From contig CM024176.1 in the NCBI GenBank assembly GCA_013433145.1, positions 124,001 through 188,000 on the forward strand: a DNA stretch of 64,000 nt, in the 5' to 3' direction. Position numbers and translations under genes: made by a program. Position 1 is the stretch's first letter. Each line of letters begins with the position of its first letter. The notes beneath the pieces were generated by a model. It ran no database searches. It was not told where the DNA came from and saw only the letters and a list, made by a program, of their open reading frames with translations. Positions 1 through 10,096 of this stretch are shown here, piece by piece. Source of the DNA: Ascaris suum. Taxonomy: Eukaryota > Nematoda > Chromadorea > Rhabditida > Ascarididae.

Positions 1-214
1 GCCTTCGACGACGGAATGGACGCTATAGCGATGGAGAGAACGACGATTCTTTCCAGTGTTTTTAAAGCGATCCTTTGCTTACCTATAGTCTTATTGTGAG
101 CTATTTATTGAAAATTTTCTCCCAAATTTCTGCTAATCTTCTCTTATAAGAGGAACTCAGGGGGTTTTCAATAAGATCTGATTTGTAATTTATGTTTGCG
201 TTCTCCAGTTTCTA

Positions 215-586
215 TTGATTATATTGTTTAAATGCGGAACAAATTTCGTTTATGCAAGAGTTGCTAGGAGCAGGTTTGATTCTACGCTCTCCTACTTGAA
301 ACGTAGGATGAGCTATAACGATGCAAATCATGAATCTTCATGCAGCTGTCTTGAGCTCTGTTTGACGCTGTTAATGATCCTTCAGCACTCGAGCTTCGAT
401 AAAGCCTTTTTTATGTTGGCCATGCGGTTGAGACAATCGTTTGCACTAATAGGGTCGTCGTTGTTTTTCTCTCCTTATCTGCAACTACTCAGGCTTTCAT
501 TTTATTGCCTTGCCTGGTTTATCTCTGTATCATCCTTCATTGCGTCAGTAAGCTTTTTTATAAGGATTTACCTTGATGAGAAATGA
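215..586 (+). other. Unassigned 123-codon open frame inside Spartan intron 2
   Basis: This is open in copy 1, in copy 2 (12406-12777) and on the minus strand of the inverted copy (59358-59729, with one Arg to Pro change). In copy 3 it is broken by a deletion near 24816. The translation is hydrophobic in its second half, but I recognise no domain. It lies within an intron, and the copies are too similar for its survival to prove coding. Most likely it is chance. Confidence 0.2.
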
Positions 587-1086
587 GAGTGAGAGAGTGA
601 AATGCGGTTTATTCTATCCCAGCATATAATTTACTGGGAGTTAATGAGGTGGATATATTTGAGCAAAACGGCTTCCAACATGAAACTGTGGTTAAAATAT
701 CGGATCTGTGAAACTGGGGCGCTTATTGGTATGATACAATCGGCTTCAGTTTAAAGTATAACAATCGTTGCATATGGAATGCGGAGCCTAGCTTCGAGAA
801 AGTGTACTTACTATACTTTTTGATTCCTGTCTATTTCTAATAGTATCTCTTTATTCATCGACCTGTTTATACATTTAGGGAAGGCTCATATCGGAATCTT
901 CTCCACCTCCAGCCAGAACATTCTTCTTGCAGCGTCTCCTGTCTCTCATATCTTCCGTAACAGGTGAAAACGTTCTGTCATGTGGTCGTCCTCTTTTGAT
1001 TATAACACTTTCATTGCAAAAGTGATTTTGATTAGGCCACATCTGGCGATGAGTAGAAAAGCGCCGGCTTGGATTGAAACTTTTTT

Positions 1087-1121
1087 CCCACTTCTTCTCC
1101 TTTCAGAGGAAAGGAAGTGGG
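1087..1121. other. Imperfect hairpin just upstream of exon 3
   Basis: CCCACTTC on the left pairs with GAAGTGGG on the right, with further pairing of the inner CCTTTC/GGAAAGG blocks. It sits about 150 bp before the exon-3 acceptor and recurs in every copy of this segment. No function is assigned. Confidence 0.5.
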
Positions 1122-1273
1122 AAAGAACAAAAGCATCCTGTTAGGTACGTAAAGGAGAAAAGAGAAAAATCCTTCATCTCTTCCACATCGCAATTTATCA
1201 ATCTGCCCTACTTCGCCATACCTCTCCCCACCTCTTCGTTCTACTATTTGACGTATAAAATCTGCTTGTTCAG

Positions 1274-4200
1274 AGATCGGAATGGACATGGCACTCAGTT
1301 CCAATATCATATGCGACGGATAAATGCTATAGCTGGCACGAACATCACTATTTATCATTCGTTTCACGCGGAAGTGGCCAATTATCGTCAGCATTGGTGG
1401 AGATGCGATGGACCATGCCGGTATGACTTCTCTTTATTAATTCATGGAGAGGGAAGTTATGAAAGATCTGTGCCTCTTTTGTCTTAATTTTGTCGCAACC
1501 TTTCTAAAGGGTTTGCGGCCGCTGCGTTTTGTGATCTTTTTTTGCGGAATGATGACGGATTTGATTTTGTTTCTAAACTTGTCTTGTTGTCGCTTTTTCC
1601 TCGTTTCTCGTTTCATTTTTTGGTGGTTCTCTTTGGAAGATAAGAGTGTTGTTAGGCAATCTGAAGGAATGATGTGCCCTTAATTTTTCATTAAAGGGTA
1701 TTGCCTGCCTCCCGAACTGAATGAAAACTGGATTAGCAGAAATATTTGTTGTCTAGATATTGAACAAGTGCTATCCTCCCTCTTCTTCCTGTTTCCCCTT
1801 AACTCTCCATAGTTCCTGCCACCTCTTTCTTTTCCTAAACGGGCGTATGAACGTACGCGTTTCTGAGCTAGTGAGATAGAAGTTACGCGGTACATATGAT
1901 ATATATTACGCGCATGTATCTATCTATCTATCCGTTTTCATCTTGTGAACGAAAGGAATCAGGAAGAATGAATATGGTACATGCAATCGATATTCGAGGA
2001 TTTCTTTGCTGAGGTTCGGGGGGGGAGGGGGGAGGGGACTTTGAGGGTTTTTTGTTCTGGATTGATGATGCAATGTTTTTGTTGCTGTTTGTCGTTTTGT
2101 GAATTTTTTGCATCATTATTTATATAATACCCCACGCCCTCCCTCCCCAGGGCTCCTCAAATAAAAATTCATAAAACAAAAAACAGCAACAGCTGTTGCA
2201 TCATCGTTTACATAATATCCCTTCCACCACCCCCTCCCCCCTCCCCAGGGTCTCGGGAAAAATACTCATGCACTGAAAAACAGCAGTGGCCACTGTATCA
2301 TCATTTATATAATAGCCCAAACCCCCACCCCTTCCCAGGTCCTCTCCAAAAAATTCATAAAACGGAAAACAACAACAGCGATTGCATCGTCGTGTATGAT
2401 GCCCACCCCCACTCCTCCAGAGTGTCTCAAAAAAATTCGTGAAACGACAGACAGCAGCAGCCATTGCATCATCAGTCACAGAATAAATCTCCAAGTCGTC
2501 CTCCCCAGAACCTCCGCAAAAAAAATTTATAAAACGGAAAACAACAACAAAAAAAAAAAAAAATTCATGAAACGGAAAACAGCAACGGGCCCTGAGGATG
2601 GAGGGGGTGGGGTATTATAGAAATGATGATGCAATGGTAGATGTTGTTTTCCGTCTAAAGAATTTTTTCGGAGAGGCCCTCTTGGGGAAGGGTGGCGTAT
2701 TATATAAACGATGATGCAATGGTTGTTTTTTTTCGGTTTCTGAATTTTTTTTCGAGAGACCCTGGGGAGGGCTGAGGAGGGAGGGGCATTATATCAACGG
2801 TAATGCAATGGCTGTTCTTTGCTTTATGAATTTTTTTTGGAGACTTCTCGGGAAAAGGGGGGGGGGTTATTATGTAAACGACGATGCAATGGTTGTTGTT
2901 GTTTGTCGTTTTAGGAATTTTTTTTTTTGAGATTCCATGGGGAGTGGGGTATATACAGCTAAACGAATTTTTTCTTTCATATTCCAGTTTTTATTCCTTT
3001 GCAGTTTGCTTTTTCCAGTCTGGTCCATCTTATAATGCAAATACGATCGCAGTGATATTTAATCTGGCCAATCATAAAATGCGTGCAATTTTTAAGCACA
3101 CCCGAATGCATATAAACCCTTCAAGGGTTGATGAGTTAACCCAGAATTGGACGGTGTCATCTTATAGATTAAACCTCCTAGTTCTGGCCTCGCGGGATCT
3201 CCATTGGAAACACAGGATGGATAGGTATAAATGCACACGCCTACTCACTAACAGAGATAAGATCGCGGTAGTGCACTTTAGAGGTACAAAACTGTTTGAA
3301 GAATTATAGTGCGGGGCGAATCAGTGGAAGCGTTAATGCGTTTATTATCGCCCATGTTTTATCGTTTGTTGGCAGTTCTTAGAATTGGTAAGACTGCTGC
3401 GGCGAATTGCAAATGTTTGTTTAGGTGATCGGCTGGAGTGACGGCCTGAAATACAGTGGTGTATTTAATGTCAGCCCTTCGATCCAACCGGTTGTCCCTC
3501 TGACGTGTTTTTCCTCCCAATGCGGGAAAACTGTAGTGTTCGCAAGAATGTTATAAGTGAATTTCCTCCTTTGTGCTGGAATGTGTAAGCATAACGGAAG
3601 GATAATGGGAGTTAATATTTGTAATATCTGTTGAAGCAACCGTCGGCCATTTTATGGTTTTGTGAAACGAGCCACAAACCGTGCTCCTGGATCGAACGAC
3701 TATTGGTGGGAGTGGCATCAGGCAACTTGTGGAGGTGAGTGCATCCAGCACCATTTAGCCGTTCAAAAATTGAAAAATTTAGCAATCTCTGGAGCCCTGG
3801 CGCGGTTCACATTGAACAGTTGAGATTTGAAAAATACTGCAGGTGAATATTATAGTATGGTGAATCAGATGATGACTTTGTGTCGGAGAAGTTGATGTGG
3901 TGCGCGCTTCAGCTGTAAAAGTTTGCTGCACCAACCGTTCCCGTAAATTGATAATAATTGGTGTTATCTTCATACTAATGCGTCCATGTTCCGGTGGAGT
4001 TTGCAGGTCCTGCAAGTCTGTTGCTGAAGACTCGGTTTTCCGAACTGCTTGCTTGTAAAATGCAACCTGATCAACTGCAGGGCTTTTGCAAATTTTGAGA
4101 TACCGTCTGCAGCTTTTATTGATAATAATGGCTCCATTTAAAAGTCGATGCTGTTCTCTATGGTTTAGAAAACATGCACCGGATAGCTTGCCTTTGACGG

Positions 4201-7041
4201 CATCCGAGTTGAAACATCCTACAGATCGGCGGGTACGCGTTTTTCAACGTACTTGAGCACATCGTCGTGATAATGCGTCTTGCAGGCAGAAATTTGTAGA
4301 TGGCATAAAAAGGAGTTGATTCGAACTAAATCGTTGGTCTGTGTGCTGCCTCGCTTAGGCATCCATAGAATGTTCACCGCAGTGGTCTCTCGAATGTGAT
4401 GATAGCCTAGCTCATTCGATGTGGAGGATGACCGAAAGCAGCTAGTGTGGAGGGAGGTCCGTCTTCGTCCTTATACCAGCCTTCAGTTAATCGGAGCTAC
4501 GAAAAATTGTGCAGCTTTCTCGCACCTTCCACTAAGTTCACTAAGGAGGGAGATATCGCAAATCTTTCTTCAGTGTTCCTCACCTTTTCGAGCTTTTATG
4601 GGTAGAAAGTGAAGAAGAATGTGTAGTCGAGCAAGTATGTAAAGGTTCATTTGGTCAACTAATCGAAAGTGAAATGATAGTTTTCACTGTGCTGCGTTTA
4701 GATTCTGTCAAGTGAATTCTTCAGGAAAGTTTGTGAAGGTGAAGGAGCCGGAAGGATACGTAAACGACAAAGGGAAAAACGTCGGCCTTAAACAGAAGGC
4801 GAGATCGGCTTCCAGTGGCGCAAACGCGAAATGTGCGTATCCGAGCAAAACAGGGCAAAGGACGATCACAGATTTTTTCACAGCAACTGGATACGTCCTC
4901 GGTGGGGACAAGCCGACTCATCCATCCACTGTGCATGGCACTAGTCCGACCCTTGCTGCTGCGTTGCGCAGGCAGAAGGAAAACTTATCGAGGGCAGCAC
5001 TTTCTAGCGGTCCAAAGTCTACTTCCTGTAAGGTGAGCGTAAACTAACGTGTCGTTCATTCTGACTAATTGGTGGTATGTTGACAGCCTTTCGCATAGTC
5101 TTGGAGGTGGAAGCTGATGCTTTTTTATTAATATAATTCAGGAAGAGCATCCATATGAGCTATTCGCTAAAGGGTCGGACAGAAGGCCGTCAGTAGCGCG
5201 ATCGTGTCGAAATAACAAAACGATTGCTTGCAGTAGTGATAAGTTACTGACGTATTATATAAGTGATGATGCAGTGGTTATTGTTGCGTTGCGTTGTATG
5301 AATTTTTTGGAGATTCCCTGGGAAGGGGGGTGGAGTGGTATATAAACGATGATGCAATGGCTGTTGCTGTTTTTCGTTGCATGAAATTTTTTTTGGAGGT
5401 GTTGTATAGGAGGATGGGGGAGAGGGTACTATATGGATGATGATTTAATGGCTGTCACTGTTTTTCGTTGTATCAATTTTTTTGGAGAGGACCCGGGAAG
5501 GGGGGTTTTGGAGGCGGCATTATATAAATGGTGATGCAATGACTGTTTCTTTTTCGTTTTATGAATTTTTTTGGATACTTCTTGGGGAAATGGGGAGGGG
5601 GGATATCATATAAATGATGATGCGATCGCTGTTCTTTTTTGATATATGAATTTTTTTGAGATAGCCTGGGGGATGGGGGGTGGGGGGGGGGTATTAATAG
5701 GCACGATGATGCAGTCGCTGTTGTTGTTTACCGTTTTATGATTTTTTTTGCAGGGGTTCTGGGGAAGGGGAACGTGGAGGGGTATTCTGTGATTGATGAT
5801 GCAATGGATTGATGTGATTGATGTGATTTTTGGAATGTGATTTTTTTTTGATTGATGCCATTTTTGCCATTTGGAATTGATGCCATTTAGAATCAAGGGG
5901 AATGTGATTGATGCCATTTTTCGTTATGAATTTTTTTGGAGAGAACCCAGGAGGGGGGAGGAAGGTGGGGTATTATATAAAAGACGATACAGTGGCCATT
6001 GCTTTTTTACGGTTTATGGATTTTTTTCGAGAGGCCTTGGGAGGGTAGAGGAGGGAGGAATATTATATGAATGGTGATGCAATGGCTGTTGTTCTTTTTA
6101 ACCCTATGGATTTTTTTCCGGGAGGCCCTGGGGAGGAGGGGTTAGGGGAGGGGATATTATGTGTGCGATGATGGAATGACTGCTGCTGTTTTTTGTTTTA
6201 TGACTTTTTTTGCAGAGGTGCTGAAGGGGACTTGAAGGGGTATTCTATGATTGATGACGCAATGGCTGTTCTTATTTGTTTTATGAATTTTTTTTTGGAG
6301 ACTTCCTGGGCGATTTGGGGAGGGGGGGGGGGGAGGTGCAGTGGATATATAAACGATGATGCAGTGGATGTTCTTTTTTGTTTTATGATTTTTTTTCGAG
6401 AGGTCCTGGGGAGGAGAGGGTTGGGATTGATGGTAGCTGGTACGAATCTCTCTTGCCGATATTTGGATATGACTTGAGAAAGCTCTTCGGAATGTCTTAT
6501 GTTCCACTGATTTTGTTGTTGTGTTATGGGAAATTCGTAAATTAGTGGGGCACTTGCCCTCGCTGTGCTAGTTGTGTAGTTCTATTAGTATTCACAAGCA
6601 GAGATGCGAGTATGCAGAAATTGAGCGGTGCGCTTCCTCCTATGTATCAGCATGTCTTTTTATTCGTATGAGTCAAAAGCTTTGCGCTTGATGTCCATGC
6701 AAACTTTGTGTTGAAAACATGTACAATCAAGTATAGAGTCATGGAGAAAATTTTAATTAGAAGGCGGTAAAGTTTCAGCATTTTTGTAGAGTGCGGACAG
6801 CGGTTGCTTGAAAAGTGCAGAAGATGTGCTGGAAGGTGCGGGCATGTCGATGGGATGAACTATACCTCATTCTGAGGTCTCTGCAGCCGCAGTGTTCGAT
6901 AGCGCGGCGTCGCCCGACACAGTGCGCCGCGATTCATCATCAAGTGCCGACAACGTCGTCGTAATGGTGGAATGTCCCGTTTGCACAAAGCTAGTGATAG
7001 AAAATGTGCTCAGTTCCCATTTGTGTGCATGCCTGCAATAG
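1274..7041 (+). CDS. SPRTN: Spartan (SPRTN/DVC1) DNA-protein-crosslink protease, exons 3-7, 5' end outside window
   Basis: The protein is a nuclear SprT-type zinc metalloprotease that digests DNA-protein crosslinks during replication (family knowledge). Visible exons: exon 3 at 1274-1420 (third zinc ligand in GHG, then the block ending WWRCDGPC), exon 4 at 3637-3734 (FYGFVKRATNR, then WWEWHQATCG), exon 5 at 4725-5032 (KVKEPEGY, PIP and SHP motifs), exon 6 at 5142 to about 5232, and exon 7 at 6887-7041 with the UBZ4 finger and stop TAG. Donor and acceptor phases agree at every junction (2/1, 1/2, 0/0, then a proposed 1/2). The exon-6 donor (gtagtg at 5233) is chosen only because its phase fits exon 7 and is the weakest call. 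All five exons are open here. Intron 3 carries a minisatellite at 2010-2950 and intron 6 another at 5255-6420; intron 4 (3735-4724) shows nothing recognisable. Exons 1-2 must lie left of the window. Confidence 0.93.
1917..1932 (+). repeat. Short TATC microsatellite in intron 3
   Basis: About four TATC repeats, present in all copies of this part of intron 3 (near 14110, 26317 and 36290) and as GATA on the plus strand in the inverted copy near 58017-58030. Just before it is an AT-rich tatatata tract whose length varies slightly between copies. Confidence 0.7.
2010..2950. repeat. Intron-3 minisatellite block, copy 1 (mixed orientation)
   Basis: About ten subunits of 85-100 bp. The plus-orientation subunit runs: ATTATATAA, then GATGATGCAATGG, a GTT-rich part, CGTTTTATGAATTTTTTT, GAGA, CCT, then a long G-run. 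From about 2108 to 2560 the subunits are reversed (CCATTGCATCATC, then C-runs). From about 2585 onward they are forward again, so the two blocks face each other as an inverted repeat. The frames crossing it, such as 2201-2494 and 2396-2620, arise from the repeat and are not genes. Confidence 0.9.
4856..4903 (+). other. Adjoining PIP-box and SHP-box motifs in Spartan exon 5
   Basis: The codons read QRTITDFFTATGYVLG. QxxIxxFF is the PCNA-binding PIP consensus. The following FTATGYVLG resembles the p97-binding SHP motif of human Spartan, which ends GYVLG. The last PIP phenylalanine is also the first SHP residue. The same segment is at 17064-17111 in copy 2 and also occurs in copy 3. In the fragment at 34 kb the PIP isoleucine is threonine. 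Confidence 0.8.
5255..6420 (+). repeat. Intron-6 minisatellite block, copy 1 (one orientation)
   Basis: About a dozen subunits of the same family as intron 3 (ATTATATAA, GATGATGCAATGG, TTTTATGAATTTTTTT, G-run), but all in plus orientation. In the middle, 5800-5925, the pattern decays into short repeats of gattgatg, gtgattt and gatgccattt. It starts right after the proposed end of exon 6. Further blocks lie at 17458-18615, 29657-30493 and 34697-35275. Confidence 0.88.
6968..7041 (+). other. UBZ4 ubiquitin-binding zinc finger and stop codon
   Basis: This is the C-terminal end of Spartan. The ligand spacing is C-x2-C-x11-H-x3-C, the UBZ4 pattern of Spartan and RAD18. It recruits the protease to ubiquitinated replication factors (family knowledge). 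The stop follows two residues after the last cysteine. The second copy is at 19165-19238; it is missing from every other gene copy in the window. Confidence 0.9.
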
Positions 7042-7979
7042 ACTGTCTTCGTTTGCCGGTGTCTTTTTTCTGCCTTTCTCTTCCGAGTATCTTTAATCCC
7101 TTCCGCGTGCTTTATTTTGGTGCATCAGGAATATTTTGAAGTAGTATTTCTTCGTTCGGCAAAAGAGGAACGGCAGTGATCGGTTGCTATTCGAAGGGGC
7201 AGCCATTGGGATGGCGAGGTGGTGAGTCCTTCCTTGGGTGTTATAGACAGGGCTCTGATGAAGTAAACGTTCTGCTGCACTGAAAAGGGATGGGAGCATT
7301 CGAGGTCATCGTTGAATGCGTAAATTAGGTAAAATAATACTTTCAAATCAATATTTCTTTGCCTTTTATGAGCACAGAACTATCGTTGTAAAGCTGCCAT
7401 CGGTTGCTTCTATGAGGACGTGTGTTCGAGTTTCGTTTCGGTGGTTTCATTGCATTTTCGATGTTTTTGTTAACGCTGGGGATGCGGACTTTTCATTTAC
7501 CGGTTTTATGTCCGCTTAGAGATTTGCATTTGCAAAACGCATGGTGGCGTCGTAATATCTGGGCATTTGTATCCGTGGCTGTCGGTATGTGTGTTCGTCT
7601 GCCGGCTTCAGTTCAGTAGCCATTCGAGTTGGAGGTTAAAAGTTTGGTGGATTGAATGTACTCTGTGGGCTTATCTCTTGTACGAGCGTTTGAGTTGGTC
7701 AGTCAGATTTGGAGGAAATTAGGTTCACTTGAAGCTGCTAAAAGATTTGTACATATGCACGGCGACAAAACAGCAACTGTTTTTTGTTCTTGCCAAACAG
7801 TTTGGCCATTCAGAATATGAATGGCCTGTGCGATGTCGGCAGTTCACAAAAATTGCTATCTGATCGAGCTGTGGTGGCGGTTATCGACAATTATAGGCTG
7901 TCTTCTCACCTCTCCGCTTTTGATAGCCCTTCATTTCCGTATAGTTTTTTTTAGGCTTTCTGTTTTGTCTCGGGCTGTA

Positions 7980-8021
7980 CTCTCTTTACGCCTTATTGTG
8001 CTCTCTTTACACCTCATTGTA
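7980..8021 (+). repeat. 21-bp direct duplication
   Basis: Two adjacent 21-mers beginning CTCTCTTTAC and differing at a few bases. They are repeated in the copy-2 spacer near 20177-20218. Confidence 0.7.
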
Positions 8022-8404
8022 TCTTATGCTTACCTTTGCTGGGATAAATTCATCAATATTGATGTAAAGGAATTGCTTAATCTGTGCATTGGTATCCTTT
8101 TCACATTTTCATACGTGGGTCTCTTTCATCTCACCTGATAGCTTTGGATGTCTGCGATTGCACTCATTTCTTTCTCATATTGTGTCATTTTCAGTGCCTG
8201 CTTTGATTGTAAACTTGTGGTGCTTGAAAAGCGAACATCACTTAGAAAGCCGACCCAGTTCGGAGGGAGGAGAGCCTCCTAATGGTGAATCTTCGAAATA
8301 TTTGAATATGTTCTGCTTATTCGTAGATTGCTCAAGTCATTATTTTGTAAGGCGTAGTGCTTTGAGATGAAAAACTTGAACATGAAATCGAACTGGTCGG
8401 GCAT

Positions 8405-8698
8405 GTGAAACCTACAAAAGCCTTAGGCTTCCTTCTCAGTCGGAAAAAATGGGGAATACTGGGTGTTATCATCTACACTCCAGATGATCTCAAATTCATG
8501 GTTCTGTATAGTTTATTTGAATTATTGAAATTATCTATGATATATAGATTCTATTTGAGCATCGAAGAAGAGGAAATTTCGCAGTTGTTATGTCCAAAAA
8601 ATATGAGCGTGCTTCAGCCGCTTTGCTGCGATATCTTGTTGTTTAACAGTTTCAGGCATCCTACCTTCACGAATTTGGACTTATCTTCTCCGCCTTAA
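8405..8698 (+). other. Unassigned open frame in the intergenic spacer
   Basis: About 98 codons, open upstream to 8366 without a stop but with no ATG (the frame opens on GTG), and ending TAA at 8696-8698. It could be an exon after the AG at 8365-8366. It is kept open in copy 2 (20602-20895) and on the minus strand (63735-63442), but those copies are nearly identical. I recognise no domain. Confidence 0.25.
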
Positions 8699-8810
8699 CC
8701 TGAAGGTTCCCAACTCTTTTCGTCTAACTAAACCTCAGTTAGGTTTGCACATCTTAATTTCAAGAATACTGGCTTGAACGCTTGCCTCCGTCATGGGTGA
8801 GGTGAGCTAT

Positions 8811-9380
8811 CAGAAGGAAGGTACACCAAACGGGGCAGGTCAAATTGTGCGTAGATCAAGTCTGTGTATAGAAAAAGGTGGGTCGAACGGAGGAGGTCAA
8901 ATGAAAGTAGATCAAAAGCTGGTAGATAAAAATGAAGGCAGATCAAACGGGGGTACATCAAAATCAGGGTAAACCAAGCGGGTTAGATCAAACTTGGGTG
9001 GATAAAAATCAGGGTAGGTCGATCGGTGGAAATCAACGGTGGCTAGACCAAATGAAGGTAGATCAGACGGCGCAGGTCAAGATGAAGGCACATCAGACGG
9101 GGCAGATCAAAGGCAGGGACATCAAAATGAAGATAGAGCAAACGGGGGAGATCAAGTGAAGGTAGATCAGACGGGGCCCATCAAAATTAAGATACATCAA
9201 AGGGGACAGATCGAATGGGGCTCCACCAAAAGGAGGTAGATCAGAACTGGATGGATCGAACGAAGGGAGGTCAAGGCCAGTGGACCAAGACCAGGGTAGA
9301 TCAAAAAGAAGGTAGCTCAGATGGGGCAGATCACATGAAGGTAGATCAGACGGGGGTAGATCAAATGAAGACAGATCAAG
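8811..9380 (+). repeat. GTAGATCA-type minisatellite, copy 1
   Basis: Degenerate tandem repeats of about 22-30 bp built from GTAGATCA, then A/G-rich spacers such as AACGGGG or AATGAAG. All reading frames give Asp-Gln/Lys-rich peptides (VDQTG, MKADQ), so the open frames here follow from a repeat lacking stop codons. Copy 2 is at 21012-21580; the inverted copy is at 62761-63330. Confidence 0.88.
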
Positions 9381-10096
9381 AGTGCGAGGATGAAGACCTG
9401 TTTAGAATAGTTAAAGATTTGCCTGTGGAAATTATCGTTCGAGCAGGAACCCGTTTGTTTTCCTTATTCATATTCACTAGTCGTAGTGTACTGAGGGTGA
9501 TTTCAATGTGGTCGTGTTTTAGGTTGGATCTTCTCGCTTCTTTTCCAGCTGACCTTCAATTTGTTGTTCTTTGAGAAGGTCACACGAGTCGTTTGCACTG
9601 TTTTGCAGGATGCATTTTCAGGTTTATATAAATCTGTCATAATACCATTTTTATAATCTTTGTTTGACCACTTCCGCCACTGCAAATATGAGAATATGCC
9701 GTTTTGTTATTTCTGAAATATCCTTATATTGTCGCACGGTTTTGTAAGCCGGCATTCTTGATCTGCGATGGCAGTTGCGGTCACAAATTAAATCAGCCTC
9801 TTGCCTTAGTTCGCCGAGAGGTAGGTGCGTGCCAGTAATCCCTAAATTCCCACTCCATTACCTGTGACTACGGATGCATGAATCTCCACAATATTTTGAT
9901 CGTGGGATGTTTTACATCAAGTAATCTTTGCTTGACCACCGAGAAGTGTCTATCTATGAAGTTTTAAATACAGAAACGAAAATATCTTATTGGGAATTGC
10001 TTGGTAATATTTTCCACCTGAGAAGTAAGAAATAGTCTGCTCAATAATCCACAATGCCTCGGCCTTACTTTTCTGACTGTCGTAACTCTAAACCCT

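Larger units (their letters stand above)
7042..10096. other. Intergenic spacer between Spartan copies
   Basis: About 3 kb from one Spartan stop to the next start. It holds a 2 x 21 bp duplication (7980-8021), a 98-codon open frame (8405-8698) and a GTAGATCA-type minisatellite (8811-9380). The promoter of the downstream gene should lie toward its right end, but I see no convincing TATA or initiator element. No clear AATAAA signal follows the stop at 7041. The copy-2 spacer is 19239-22303, and part of it is inverted at 62044-64000. Confidence 0.6.

Noticed and set aside
1032..1394. Minus-strand frame opposite Spartan exon 3
   Set aside because: It is an antisense shadow of the conserved exon, repeated wherever the exon is.
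2884..3309. 141-codon frame between exons 3 and 4, repeated in copies 2 and 3
   Set aside because: It begins in the minisatellite and runs into intron 3. It has no recognisable domain and no conservation beyond the duplication itself.
9378..9460. Possible F-box start (DLPVEIIVR) after the GTAGATCA minisatellite
   Set aside because: Only a few residues match, the rest of an F-box does not follow, and no splice-supported exon is evident.
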